Of a DNA stretch of 64,000 nucleotides, positions 25,724 to 34,831 are shown in pieces. Made by a program: the position numbers and the translations under genes. The stretch comes from Rhodopseudomonas sp. AAP120 (GTDB lineage: Bacteria; Pseudomonadota; Alphaproteobacteria; Rhizobiales; Xanthobacteraceae): contig NZ_LJIC01000107.1 of assembly GCF_001295845.1 (NCBI RefSeq), positions 62,001 through 126,000 on the forward strand, written 5' to 3'. Below the pieces are notes generated by a model. It was not told the origin of the DNA. It saw only the letters and a list, made by a program, of their open reading frames with translations, and ran no database searches. The stretch's first letter is position 1. Each line of letters starts with the position of its first letter.

Positions 25724-27106
25724 ATGTTATCTCGAAGAAGCTTTCTTGGTAGCGCAACTGCACTAGCGAGCGCGAGCGTCGTTGCTGGACGCGTTCAGGC
25801 AGCGAGCATTCCCGAAGCGCCAACGATGGACAAGGTGACGAGTCAGCCGCCGCTCTATCCCACGAGCGGACCGGAATATCGCCCCGTCGTCACCCTGAAC
25901 GGTTGGTCGCTGCCGTGGCGAATGAACGGAGACTGGAAGGAATTCCATCTGGTCGCGGAACCAGTCGTCCGCGAATTTGCGCAAGGCATGAACGCCCATC
26001 TGTGGGGTTACAACGGCCAGACTCCGGGACCCACGATCGAGGCCGTCGAGGGCGACAAGGTACGCATCTTCGTTACGAACAAGCTCCCGGAATACACCAC
26101 CGTTCACTGGCACGGCATGATCCTGCCGTGCGGCATGGATGGGGTCGGAGGTTTGACTCAGCCGCACATCAATCCAGGCAAGACATTCGTCTACGAATTC
26201 GAGCTCAAGCACAGCGGCACCTTCATGTACCACCCTCACGCGGACGAAATGGTCCAAATGGCGATGGGGATGATGGGAATGTTCGTGGTCCATCCGAAGG
26301 ACCCGAGCTTCCGACCGGTCGACCGCGACTTCGTCTTCGTCATGAGCAGTTATGACATGGATCCGGGGACCTACGTGCCGAAGGTCACCGAGATGACCAA
26401 CTTCAATATGTGGTCGTGGAACGCCCGCGTCTTTCCCGGCATCGATCCGCTGCCGGTGAGACTCGGAGATCGGGTGCGCGTGCGCATCGGCAATCTTACG
26501 ATGACCAATCACCCAATTCATCTTCACGGCCATAGCATTTCGGTGAGCGGCACGGATGGAGGGTGGGTGGCGGAAAGCGCGCGTTGGCCGGAGACCACGA
26601 TAGATGTCCCGGTCGGATCCATTCGCGCTTTCGAGGTCGTCGCTGACAATCCCGGCGATTGGGCTTTTCACTGCCATAAGTCGCACCACACGATGAACTC
26701 GATGGGACACGACCTCAGAACTCTGATCGGCGTGTCGAAGAAGGACATCGCAAAGGCGGTGAAGAGGCTGGCGCCGGATTCGATGGCGATGGGCTCCACT
26801 GGAATGGCCATGGGCGAGATGGAGATGCCGCTTCCTGACAACACGCTGCCCATGATGACCGGATCAGGTCAGTTCGGCCCGATCGAAATGGGCGGAATGT
26901 TCACGGTCATGAAGATTCGGGAGGGGATGGCGCGCGACGACTACAGCGATCCGGGACCGTACAAGTTCCCGAAGGGTACCGTTGCGTATCAGGTCGAAAC
27001 TCCGGCCGAAGAGCCGGCGCGTCAAGATGGTCCATCGAAGAGCGAGGGCACCAGGGAAAAGAAAAGTACGAAAGGGATGAAGAGCACGAAGAGCAAGGGG
27101 GCATGA
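25724..27106 (+). CDS. Tat-exported multicopper oxidase
   Basis: A 460-residue periplasmic oxidase that probably oxidises Cu(I) to Cu(II). A Tat signal (SRRSFLGSATALASASVVAGRVQA) is followed by two cupredoxin domains with all four copper motifs: HWHG, HPHADE, HPIHLHGH and HCHKSHHTMNSMGH. The Met/His-rich segment DSMAMGSTGMAMGEMEMPLP and the C-terminal Lys/Ser tail are extra. It is shorter than three-domain CopA/PcoA oxidases and fits the two-domain copper oxidases of copper operons. It overlaps the cupredoxin gene by 4 bp. Confidence 0.93.
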   Translation: MLSRRSFLGSATALASASVVAGRVQAASIPEAPTMDKVTSQPPLYPTSGPEYRPVVTLNGWSLPWRMNGDWKEFHLVAEPVVREFAQGMNAHLWGYNGQTPGPTIEAVEGDKVRIFVTNKLPEYTTVHWHGMILPCGMDGVGGLTQPHINPGKTFVYEFELKHSGTFMYHPHADEMVQMAMGMMGMFVVHPKDPSFRPVDRDFVFVMSSYDMDPGTYVPKVTEMTNFNMWSWNARVFPGIDPLPVRLGDRVRVRIGNLTMTNHPIHLHGHSISVSGTDGGWVAESARWPETTIDVPVGSIRAFEVVADNPGDWAFHCHKSHHTMNSMGHDLRTLIGVSKKDIAKAVKRLAPDSMAMGSTGMAMGEMEMPLPDNTLPMMTGSGQFGPIEMGGMFTVMKIREGMARDDYSDPGPYKFPKGTVAYQVETPAEEPARQDGPSKSEGTREKKSTKGMKSTKSKGA

Positions 27107-27600
27107 TCGTGAAACTGCTTTGGAGAATGACCGCTACCTTGATGGCTTTGTCGATGTCGACGGCGGCGTGGGCCAGTCATGGTCATCAACACGACGGTCA
27201 TCATCACGATGATGAGGCATTTTCCGCGGGCGAGCCGGGAGATCCGAAGAGGCCGGCCCGGATCGTTCCGATCACGATGCGTGAGGCCGACGGCAAGATG
27301 CTGTTCGTGCCGCAAGAGGTCGACGTGAAGAAGGACGAGCAAGTCAAGTTCGTTATTCGAAACAACGGCGAACTTGACCACGAATTCATCCTCGCGACGA
27401 CGGCCGAAAATTTCAAGCACGCAGAAGCGATGAAGACAAATCCCGACATGGAGCACGACGACCCAAACGGGAAGCGGCTCGCACCGAGGACGTCGGGAGA
27501 AATTCTCTGGAGATTTACAAAGACCGGAGAATTTGAATTCGCCTGCCTTATCCCGGGTCACCGCGAGGGCGGCATGGTGGGCAAGGTCGTCGTGAAGTGA
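27103..27600 (+). CDS. cupredoxin-family copper protein (CopI-like)
   Basis: A 165-residue protein: a signal peptide (MIVKLLWRMTATLMALSMSTAAWA), a His-rich linker SHGHQHDGHHHDDEAF, then one cupredoxin domain. Its metal site is formed by His in ELDHEFIL, and CLIPGHREGGMVG (Cys, His, Met). It is very close to CopI-type periplasmic copper-tolerance proteins. It is translationally coupled to the oxidase. A broken second copy is at 1076-1355. Confidence 0.9.
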   Translation: MIVKLLWRMTATLMALSMSTAAWASHGHQHDGHHHDDEAFSAGEPGDPKRPARIVPITMREADGKMLFVPQEVDVKKDEQVKFVIRNNGELDHEFILATTAENFKHAEAMKTNPDMEHDDPNGKRLAPRTSGEILWRFTKTGEFEFACLIPGHREGGMVGKVVVK

Positions 27601-27629
27601 GCCATTTTCCAAGAAGAAGGAACCCCAAG

Positions 27630-27935
27630 ATGATGAAGTCCAACGTGCGCGCTGCGCTACTAGCCGCGATCATCGCAGTCGCCCCGGTTATAGCCCTCGC
27701 GCAGGCAAATCTCGTCGCCGGCGAGGTGAAGAGGATCGACGAAGCGGCCGGCAAGATCACGCTGAAGCATGGGCCAATCAAGAACCTGAACATGGATGAC
27801 GAGGAAATGACCATGGTGTTTCGGGTCGCCGACCCCGCCATGCTGAAGCAGGTAAAGGCCGGCGACAAGGTTCAGTTCGAGGTCGAACGCCAGACAGGCG
27901 GCCTCACACTCACGAAACTTCAGAAGGCCAAGTAA
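27630..27935 (+). CDS. CusF-like periplasmic copper-binding protein
   Basis: A 101-residue protein with a signal peptide (MMKSNVRAALLAAIIAVAPVIALAQA). The small barrel has VAGEVKRIDEAAGKITLKHGPIKNLNMDDEEMTMVFRVADPAMLKQVKAGDKVQFEVER. The His in LKHGPI and the two Met of NMDDEEMTM match the CusF copper site (the usual Trp is replaced by Thr-Met-Val-Phe). It probably hands Cu(I)/Ag(I) to an efflux pump or to the multicopper oxidase. GAAGAAGGAACC precedes the ATG. Confidence 0.88.
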   Translation: MMKSNVRAALLAAIIAVAPVIALAQANLVAGEVKRIDEAAGKITLKHGPIKNLNMDDEEMTMVFRVADPAMLKQVKAGDKVQFEVERQTGGLTLTKLQKAK

Positions 27936-28009
27936 GCAGGCGGGCGTGGCGATGCCGCTCAGGTATCGCCAGGCACGGTCTTGCTGGACATCGAACCGGA
28001 GCGATTGCC

Positions 28010-28675
28010 ATGTCATCAACACGGGACAGAGGAGTGATTTCGGCGAACGCTTCCCCACTCGCGACCGCCTCGGATCGCGCGGTGCGGGCGGCCCTGGTGG
28101 AGGGCTACGATCGGCTCCGGAACTATCTGCAGAAGCACTTTCGTACGCCGAACGAGGCGGAAGAGGTCCTGCAAACGTTCGTTTTGCGGGCCTTGGAACG
28201 CTCGGCCGCCATTCGCGATGCGGATTCGGTGCGTGGGTGGCTTAGTCGAGTTCTGGCGACTACCATAGCCGACTTCCATCGGCAGACCTCGAAGAGAAGG
28301 GCGAGGGAAGTCGAGTTTGCCGTTGAATTGTACGATCGCCTCGTCGCCGATCAACGTGGCGAACTGGACTGGGCGGCGTGCGAATGTGTTCATGCTTATC
28401 TACCCTTGCTGAAGACGGAACACTCCGAGGCGATCAAGAGAATCGACCTAGGTGGGGAGCAGAGGGAGGCGGTCGCAGCCGAGCTCGGCGTGACCGTGAA
28501 TAACCTCACCGTGCGCCTTCACCGCGCGCGCCAGGCTTTGAAGGAGCGGCTCGAAGGCTCGTGTGCGGGCTGTGGGGAGGAAAGCTTCTTCGAATGCCGA
28601 TGCGGCGACCACGAACGGAATATCCACTCTGGATTCGAGCTCCAGCCGAATGGCCGCAACGAAAAACGATCATGA
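28010..28675 (+). CDS. ECF sigma factor with Cys-rich C-terminal tail (CorE-like metal sensor)
   Basis: A 221-residue protein. Sigma region 2 is EGYDRLRNYLQKHFRTPNEAEEVLQTFVLRALERS...VRGWLSRVLATTIADFHRQ (about 30-95), and region 4 is IKRIDLGGEQREAVAAELGVTVNNLTVRLHRARQALKERL (about 140-180). A tail then carries CAGCGEESFFECRCGDHE, a C-x2-C-x7-C-x-C pattern. Cys-rich tails of this kind make CorE-type ECF factors respond directly to copper or cadmium without an anti-sigma factor, and no anti-sigma gene is adjacent here. Its place at the end of the copper operon supports that it drives this operon. Confidence 0.85.
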   Translation: MSSTRDRGVISANASPLATASDRAVRAALVEGYDRLRNYLQKHFRTPNEAEEVLQTFVLRALERSAAIRDADSVRGWLSRVLATTIADFHRQTSKRRAREVEFAVELYDRLVADQRGELDWAACECVHAYLPLLKTEHSEAIKRIDLGGEQREAVAAELGVTVNNLTVRLHRARQALKERLEGSCAGCGEESFFECRCGDHERNIHSGFELQPNGRNEKRS

Positions 28676-28904
28676 CGACATCTCAGGTCGCCGCATCGGA
28701 TTGCCAGTCAAAACAATGGAAAGACGGCAACGTGCGGGATGCGCCCGGCGCGCCGGAATTTCCCCGATGTCATTCGGCGTGCAAAAATTGGACGCCGATA
28801 CGGGGTCAAATTTGCGCACGATGACGTAATTGCGGTCAGCGCTTGCGGCACGGAAAGACCGTTAGCATCGAGCTCTCGCAATCAACCGATTCGGAGTGGC
28901 GATC

Positions 28905-29933
28905 ATGAAGCATTACGTCGGTTTGGATGTCTCGCAAAGAGAAACTGCGGTGTGTGTGGTCAGCGAGATCGGGCAATTAGTCTTCGAGGGAAAGGCCAAG
29001 TCAGATCCCGGCGCTCTGACCAACCTGCTTCACAAACATGCTCCGCTTGCGGAGCGCATTGGCTTTGAGACTGGCGCGATGGCAAGCTGGCTTTGGCACG
29101 AGCTTCGTAGAGTCGAACTCCCTGTCGTTTGCATCGATGCGCGACATGCAAACGCGGCCCTGTCGGTCCGTATGAACAAGAGCGATCAAAATGACGCTCG
29201 AGGCCTAGCCGAACTAGTGCGGGTCGGTTGGTATCGAGAAGTCAAAGTTAAGAGCGAGAAAAGTCAGAAGATCCGCGCGATGCTTGTAGCACGATCCCGA
29301 CTCGTATCGATGCGCCGGGACATTGAGAACCAGGTCCGTAGTCTGATCAAAGAATGTGGATTACTATTCCCTCGCGCCATCGGCCAACAGTTCCGCAATC
29401 GGGTCAGCGAGCTATTGGGCGAGGACCATCAGCTTGTCAGCGTGGTCGCGCCGCTGCTGTCGATTCATGAGCACATCTGTCTGCAGCAAGGCAAGTTCGA
29501 CGACGAGGTTCGCCGATTGGCGAAGTCGGACGAAACGACGCGACGCCTGATGACGGTTCCTGGCGTCGGAGTAGTGACCGCCCTGACTTTCCGCCATACG
29601 ATCGATGACCCATCCCGCTTCCGGTCGGCCTCGACAGTCGGCGCCTATCTCGGTCTTACACCTCGGCGCAACCAATCTGGGGAAACCGACACCAGTGGCA
29701 AGATATCTCGATGGGGCGATCGGCTGCTCCGAACGTACCTGTTCGAGGCGGCGACCGTGCTGCTCTATCGGACTAAGAAATGGTCCTCCCTCAAGGCCTG
29801 GGGAGTGAAGCTCGCGAAACGGATAGGTATGAAGAAGGCGAAAGTCGCCATCGCCCGCAAGATCGCCGTGATTCTTCACTGCATCTGGGTCGATGGCACA
29901 TCGTTCGAGTGGGGTCAGGCAACGCCGGCCTGA
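28905..29933 (+). CDS. IS110-family transposase
   Basis: A 342-residue DEDD transposase. The N-terminal RuvC-like domain begins [19 protein letters not shown], with further acidic residues in [15 protein letters not shown] and [16 protein letters not shown]. The C-terminal Tnp_20 domain is [69 protein letters not shown], with the essential Ser. The frame is intact. IS110 elements lack inverted repeats, so ends cannot be placed. The 229 bp upstream (28676-28904) has no gene and is where an IS110 bridge RNA would be encoded. Confidence 0.94.
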   Translation: MKHYVGLDVSQRETAVCVVSEIGQLVFEGKAKSDPGALTNLLHKHAPLAERIGFETGAMASWLWHELRRVELPVVCIDARHANAALSVRMNKSDQNDARGLAELVRVGWYREVKVKSEKSQKIRAMLVARSRLVSMRRDIENQVRSLIKECGLLFPRAIGQQFRNRVSELLGEDHQLVSVVAPLLSIHEHICLQQGKFDDEVRRLAKSDETTRRLMTVPGVGVVTALTFRHTIDDPSRFRSASTVGAYLGLTPRRNQSGETDTSGKISRWGDRLLRTYLFEAATVLLYRTKKWSSLKAWGVKLAKRIGMKKAKVAIARKIAVILHCIWVDGTSFEWGQATPA

Positions 29934-30554
29934 ACGCTTCCTGACGCTTCCTGGTCCGGTCCGCCGGGCTGGCGATGTCCCGCTGGGACGGTGGTCGTGG
30001 TGACCTCGGTCAATCGGCTGGTGGCGGCTCGTTCGTACCCCGCTGCACACGTTGAGGCACCCGACCCGGACATCATCATGAGGCGCTTCGCGACCTCGGA
30101 AAGGACCATGACCCCAGCGATGCATCAATCAAATGCCCGAAAGACCATGCTATCTCAGCCGCGCGCTCGCGCCGTCTCCGCTACCCAACCAGCTCCAACG
30201 GCGCGAGCGCTACCGTCGTGCAGTTGGAGAGTGAAAAAGATGGATTGACAACAAACCGCAATTAAAGGGCCGATTGACAGGCAAAGTCGTGGAATGGATG
30301 GACAAGGTCACCGACGAACAATATCGACCATGACGACTTCATGAATTCGCACATCATCTGCCTCGGGATGACCAGCGTGCTTCGTTGGAGCGAAAAGTCT
30401 TATGATCCGGAGCAAGACGGCCGAGCTTCGGCGGCGGGCGATCCGCAACCTATCCCGCTCCCGGGCGAAATCGTCCACCGTGACCAAAAGCTTGGCTGAG
30501 ACGGTCGCGGCCCGCGCAACGGTGGCAGGTCACGGCGAAGGGCCAGGCGGGCTC
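29934..30554. other. no supported gene
   Basis: The first 100 bp probably belong to the right end of the IS110 element. The rest has scattered short coding-like bits (WIDNKPQLKGRLTGKVVEWMDKVTDEQYRP at about 30238-30335) without an intact gene. Confidence 0.4.
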
Positions 30555-30737
30555 TTAATCCTCTCGTGGCGAGCCCTTCGCGAATGCGCGCTCGACTTCT
30601 GCGGCGAGGGCGGCGAAATGGTCCGCTAGTCTGGTGAACAACTCCCGCTTATGGATATCGGTAGCCAGGTTGCGTATTAGTGCCGCTTCCGCGGCATCGG
30701 CGCGCAGCTTCTCAAGGCTTGCTAGGATGTCTTTCAT
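30555..30737 (-). CDS. short conserved helical protein
   Basis: A 60-residue Ala/Leu-rich protein with no signal: MKDILASLEKLRADAAEAAL...ATDIHKRELFTRLADHFAALAAEVERAFA, probably all alpha-helix. Short proteins of this pattern (DLATDxxKRELFxRLAxHxxxLAxEVE) are common as uncharacterised products in Bradyrhizobium relatives. This supports the host assignment; the function is unknown. Confidence 0.7.
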   Translation of the reverse strand: MKDILASLEKLRADAAEAALIRNLATDIHKRELFTRLADHFAALAAEVERAFAKGSPRED

Positions 30738-31034
30738 AGCGGCTGCCCGTTTGCCCCGGACGGTGCGGCGATTGGAGGATTTTTGGTACTAGTAGCTCGT
30801 AGCGCAATACAATTTACATAAAGACGCCGTACCTAGCTGAATATTACGGCACATTTGAGCATAGCAGTATTCATCCCAGGGTGCGGTGGGGGCGTAATGC
30901 CATGGCCGTGTCGCCCCGTAAGCTGCTACAGATCCAAATGGGGATGGCGTGAGGGTGGAAGTTTTTTGGATGCGAAGGTACCGGCCGGCGGTGCGGCTAG
31001 TTGCAGCACTCTTTTACAGCCTCTGAATGTCCAA

Positions 31035-31340
31035 CGTAGATGGAGGCTGTTCTTTTGGTCCGTACCCTGAAGCGGCGGTCGAGGGGAAACTTGAGTTCGA
31101 CGGGCAAATGATCGGCGCGACCCGCGCGGAGCGCGAGTAAACCAAAATAGCCCCCGCACACCTTCGCCCGCGTCCGATAAGCCTCAGTAAGACAAGCGCT
31201 GCAGGCGGGGGGCGGCGACGAAGAGTTCTTTGAACTTCGACAAGCAGATGTCCTCGCAGCGAATAGGCCATTACCACAATTTGCGCGTAAGCGAGAAGGT
31301 GCTGAAGACCGGGCGGAAGATTTGGGAAGATGCCAAGCAG
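31035..31340 (+). pseudogene. relic A of an unrecognised repeated sequence
   Basis: Three blocks match, in order, the stretch at 39828-40169: GATGGAGGCT...GGTCCGTACCC; GCGGCGGTCGAGGG followed by an ACTTGAxTTCxACGG-type block; and GGTGCTGAAGA...TTGGGAAGATG. Translated pieces also correspond (RWRLFF; AAVEGKLEFDGQMI with AAVEGELDFYGQLI; VLKTGRKIWEDAKQ with VLKITQKSWEDAQE), so an old protein gene is likely. The last block makes a false N-terminal extension of the porin gene that follows. Confidence 0.6.
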
Positions 31341-31403
31341 TGGGATGTGGCGCCGATTCCGGCGTCGAAAGTTTTGCCGCGAGTTAGCGAAGGGAATCGA
31401 CAA

Positions 31404-32481
31404 GTGGGGAATCTCCCCTGGTTAATCGTCCCTTTGGTCGCATCCACGATCGGGCTGAATTCCGCATGGGCGCACAACCCGGGAATCGGCGCCGGTGAGG
31501 GCGGCGGAGGAATTCTTACGATAGGAGCCGCCACGCTGGAGCGCGGACAATTCGCTTTCTCCGTATTCTCGGACTATCTTAGGCTGAAACAACTCGGCGA
31601 AGCGACCTTACTCGCAAATGTGGGAAATGACGTCCACGGGATCAAGGCAGTCGAAAGTCGCGCATTCGCGCTTGCCTACGGGGTCACTGACGACTTCACG
31701 ATTTCGGTCCGGGCGCCCTGGGTCGAGCGGACCGGCATTTTGGAAGCCTTCACCGAAGGTAGCGCCCTTACGTCCGTGGTGCGGGATCGTGGCGACGCCG
31801 CCGGCTTCGGCGACGTCACGCTTCTCGGTCAGTACCGGTTCATGAACGAAAAGTCGACCGGGACACAAGGCGCGGTGCTTTTCGGGGTGAAGCTGCCGAC
31901 CGGCAGGACCGACGTTGTCGACAGGTTCGGAAGCCTTTTCGATGCCGAGTTCCAACCTGGGTCGGGCTCATGGGACGCGCTTTTCGGCGCGGCCTTGAGC
32001 CAGCGACTGACTTCCTCGCTAGGCTTTCATGCAAATATACTGGCGATTGCCAGGCACGGGAGCGCAAGACGCGAATCTCGGAAATCGCATGCTCTACAAT
32101 GCGGCGCTTTCTTATCGTGTGTTCGGCGACGCTGCTAACGAAGCGCACGCGCACGATCCATATCGCGCCTATGCCCACGTCGGCGAGCATGTGCCGGCGG
32201 CCACCGACAGTCCGATGCTCGCCCGGTCGCAGGATCGCGGCGCGCTCGATGCCTTGCTGGAGATCAATGGCGAGTGGCACGACAAGGAGCGTATTGCCGG
32301 CCTGATGGACCCGAATTCCGGAGGCAGCTCAATCTTTATTTCTCCGGGTCTGCGGTTCAGCCTGAAGAACTGGACGAGCTACGTGTCCCTGGGCATTCCC
32401 ATCGCGAACCACTACAACGGGATTCAGGCCACGCCTGCGTGGCGAACCCTTTTCGGGATTTCCGTGGTTTTCGGTCCGTGA
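31404..32481 (+). pseudogene. outer-membrane transporter-like protein, one frameshift
   Basis: The product begins with a signal peptide (VGNLPWLIVPLVASTIGLNSAWA, GTG start after GAAGGGA). It continues HNPGIGAGEGGGGILTIGAATLERGQFAFSVFSDYLRL, then beta-strand-rich sequence (DDFTISVRAPWVERTGI, FGDVTLLGQYRF, GAVLFGVKLPTGRTD). At about 32035-32060 the frame changes, and the rest (LPGTGAQDANLGNRMLYNAALSYRVFG ... SLGIPIANHYNGIQATPAWRTLFGISVVFGP) is read in the next frame. It looks like the beta-barrel 'transporter' proteins that accompany heavy-metal clusters. A single-base sequencing error would also explain the break. Confidence 0.72.
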
Positions 32482-33029
32482 TCCGATCGGCATCCAAAGA
32501 TCGCGTTGTCGCAGCGCGACGGTCCTCCACTCGCGCGGCGGGGCCTCCAAAGCGGTCGGGCATGCGCTATCGCATGGCACCGTTCCCTTCGCTGTTCGCG
32601 CAAATCCGACGGATTTGAGAGCGAGCGTAGGGCAGTTGCGTGTCACTTCGTGGCTCGCGAAGTGTAAGGTTCTTCGACCCTGTACGTCTTTCACTACAAT
32701 CGAGAAAGACTTGTGGTCTGCGCATTCGTTTGTGTCGGCGGTTGTTTGTGCGTGCGAGAGCCAGCAATAGCAGCGAGCCCATGGACGCGCTCGATCTATA
32801 CCAGAGACTTGCCATGGATGCCAATGTTGTGCGCCGCTGATTACCGTCCTCGAAGCGTTTCAGCTCGATCGAGGTTTCGGTCCTCCACGGACTACGGTCC
32901 ACGAGACCCTCAGGCCCCCTTATCGGTTGGAAGCGGCCGCCCAGAAATGGCGTTCGGCTGGTGCCATCCGTCGCTTGGCCGGATATTCGCCAACAACTTT
33001 TCGCAAAGAGACGCGGAGCTCAGCGCTAC
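32482..33029. other. no supported gene
   Basis: The 548 bp between the porin relic and the acyltransferase gene hold no frame with recognisable content. It must contain the acyltransferase promoter; I cannot point to it. Confidence 0.4.
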
Positions 33030-34214
33030 ATGAGGATGACATCGCATGCGGCTACTCCAACGGACGCCGAGGCCATACCAAACCTCAATACGCGCAACGT
33101 GGCGTTGGATCGCGTTCGTACATTTCTGACACTCGTAGTTCTGCTGCATCACGCAGTAATTCCGTACACATACTTCGGCCAAACTGACGCAAAATCGTGG
33201 ATCGGCTTCGATGCGATTATTCTCGCCACGGATAGCTTCTTCATGGCGATGTTCTTCTTCCTCTCTGGGCTGTTCGTATGGCCGAGTCTCGCGGACAAGG
33301 AGGCCGAGAAGTTCTTACGCGATCGTCTGCTTCGGCTCGCCCTGCCCTTTGCGCTTGCGGCGCTAACTGTCATCCCGATCGCCTATTTTGCGATCGCGCT
33401 GCGCCGATCCCCAGGTACAACTTTTGCTGTGTTCTGGTGGAAAACCATCACGGTCGGACCGTGGCCAAGTGGACCAGTGTGGTTCGCTTGGGTGCTGCTG
33501 GCATTTGATCTTACGGCCAGCGTGCTGTATCGCGTCTCGCCCAATCTGGTCGATCCGATCAATAGGTTGTCGCTCCGTGGCTGCGGTCGGCCGACCGACT
33601 TCTTCATCTTCCTGCTTGTCATGACGGCTATGCTTTACATTCCGATGCGGATCTATTTCGGACCGGGCCGATGGTTCGAGTTCGGGCCGTTCTCGGTTCA
33701 GGCCAGCCGCGTGCTGCTCTATCCGGCCTACTTCATGATCGGAGTAGGCGTGGGAGCTGCGAATCTTCATCGTGGCCTACTGAGCATGGACGGACGGCTC
33801 GCCAAGAATAGTTGGGTTTGGGCCGTTGCGGCCCTCGCTCCTTACTGCCTGTTGTGGGCGCTGATCTTCGTCAAACGCGGGATGCTGGAGAATCCGGTGT
33901 GGCTGCCTGCTTGGTACGAGGCGAGCTACGGCTTCTTCTTCTCTGCCTTCAGCGCAGCCACCCTGTTTGCGATTCTCGGCTACTTCTTGAGGTTCAAGCG
34001 ATCAGGTCGAAGCATGCTCGATCGGATGCAAGCGGAAGCCTACGGCATGTTTCTGGTACACTACCCGATCGTCCTTTGGCTCCAGTACTGGCTATTCGAC
34101 TTCGAGATGCCTGCAATCGCCAAGGCGACGGTGGTGTTCGTACTCACGGTGGTATCTAGCTGGGCTGTAACAGGTATTTTGCGTAAGATTCCGGGAGCGG
34201 CGCGGGTGCTCTGA
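33030..34214 (+). CDS. acyltransferase family 3 membrane protein
   Basis: A 394-residue protein with about ten transmembrane segments. The N-terminal LDRVRTFLTLVVLLHHAVIPYTYFG carries the active-site-type His of acyltransferase-3 enzymes, and FFFLSGLFVWPSLADKEAEKFLRDRLLRLALPF is the usual second block. Such enzymes O-acylate sugars or peptidoglycan at the inner membrane. ATG 33030 is chosen; 33036 is equally possible. No sugar genes are nearby. Confidence 0.87.
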   Translation: MRMTSHAATPTDAEAIPNLNTRNVALDRVRTFLTLVVLLHHAVIPYTYFGQTDAKSWIGFDAIILATDSFFMAMFFFLSGLFVWPSLADKEAEKFLRDRLLRLALPFALAALTVIPIAYFAIALRRSPGTTFAVFWWKTITVGPWPSGPVWFAWVLLAFDLTASVLYRVSPNLVDPINRLSLRGCGRPTDFFIFLLVMTAMLYIPMRIYFGPGRWFEFGPFSVQASRVLLYPAYFMIGVGVGAANLHRGLLSMDGRLAKNSWVWAVAALAPYCLLWALIFVKRGMLENPVWLPAWYEASYGFFFSAFSAATLFAILGYFLRFKRSGRSMLDRMQAEAYGMFLVHYPIVLWLQYWLFDFEMPAIAKATVVFVLTVVSSWAVTGILRKIPGAARVL

Positions 34215-34366
34215 GCCTTTGCTGAAGAGCGGCCCAATCCTGCAATGCGATGTTGTTCGCGCGGCACCCCACTTTTGGTCTTGCTTCAGGAGCGGAGCCT
34301 TCCGTATGACAAGCGCGCCTCCGCGACGTGCGGGAGCCGTTCAAATCCGGACGGCTTTGGCTCGCG

Positions 34367-34831
34367 TCAGCAGGCCTTGTCCAGAGCTTCCTGAAGCGAT
34401 CGGCGCGCCATGCCGTTCACGTCGAAAGCACGCAGCAGCCCGCTTCCGAGATCGCCGGCGGCGTTTATGTCGATATGCTCGATCTTGCAGTTGCTGCCGG
34501 TCACCGTCGCTTTCGCGGTGAGACGATCGGACACGCTCGCCCGTATCAAAGCAGCGTCGCTGGTCCGGCATGTGAGATCAGCGACGATCTCGATCGTGGA
34601 CTGCGGTCCCGTCGAAGAATAGCAAATGCTTCTTAGATGATGGTCGGGTCTATCCAACCCCGCTCGGGTAAGCGCACTACAATCCAGAGCCTCGATGGGC
34701 GGCCGCACTGCCTTTGTTATCAATCGAGAGGCCAGTTCGTCGCATGTCTGAGCCTTACCGGCCGATGGCGATGCTGCGACGGCCAGCAAGGCGAGGCCCA
34801 AGACGGATAGTAGAATCTTGATCTGCTTCAT
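34367..34831 (-). CDS. exported small protein of unknown function
   Basis: A 154-residue protein with a signal peptide (MKQIKILLSVLGLALLAVAASPSAGKA). Four or more Cys residues lie in the mature part (QTCDELAS, ALDCSALT, RSICYSS, DLTCRTS, GSNCKIE), probably forming disulfides. The ending reads DVNGMARRSLQEALDKAC. Its start overlaps the stop of the membrane-protein gene by 4 bp (ATGA), so the two are co-translated and may act together. I do not recognise the family. Confidence 0.72.
   Translation of the reverse strand: MKQIKILLSVLGLALLAVAASPSAGKAQTCDELASRLITKAVRPPIEALDCSALTRAGLDRPDHHLRSICYSSTGPQSTIEIVADLTCRTSDAALIRASVSDRLTAKATVTGSNCKIEHIDINAAGDLGSGLLRAFDVNGMARRSLQEALDKAC

Noticed and set aside
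31230-31403. N-terminal extension of the porin-like gene
   Set aside because: Its residues belong to relic A (they match 40080-40169); the signal peptide starts only at the GTG at 31404.
34330-34365. GTTCAAATCC, which resembles a tRNA T-loop
   Set aside because: No acceptor stem, anticodon arm or D-arm can be fitted around it.
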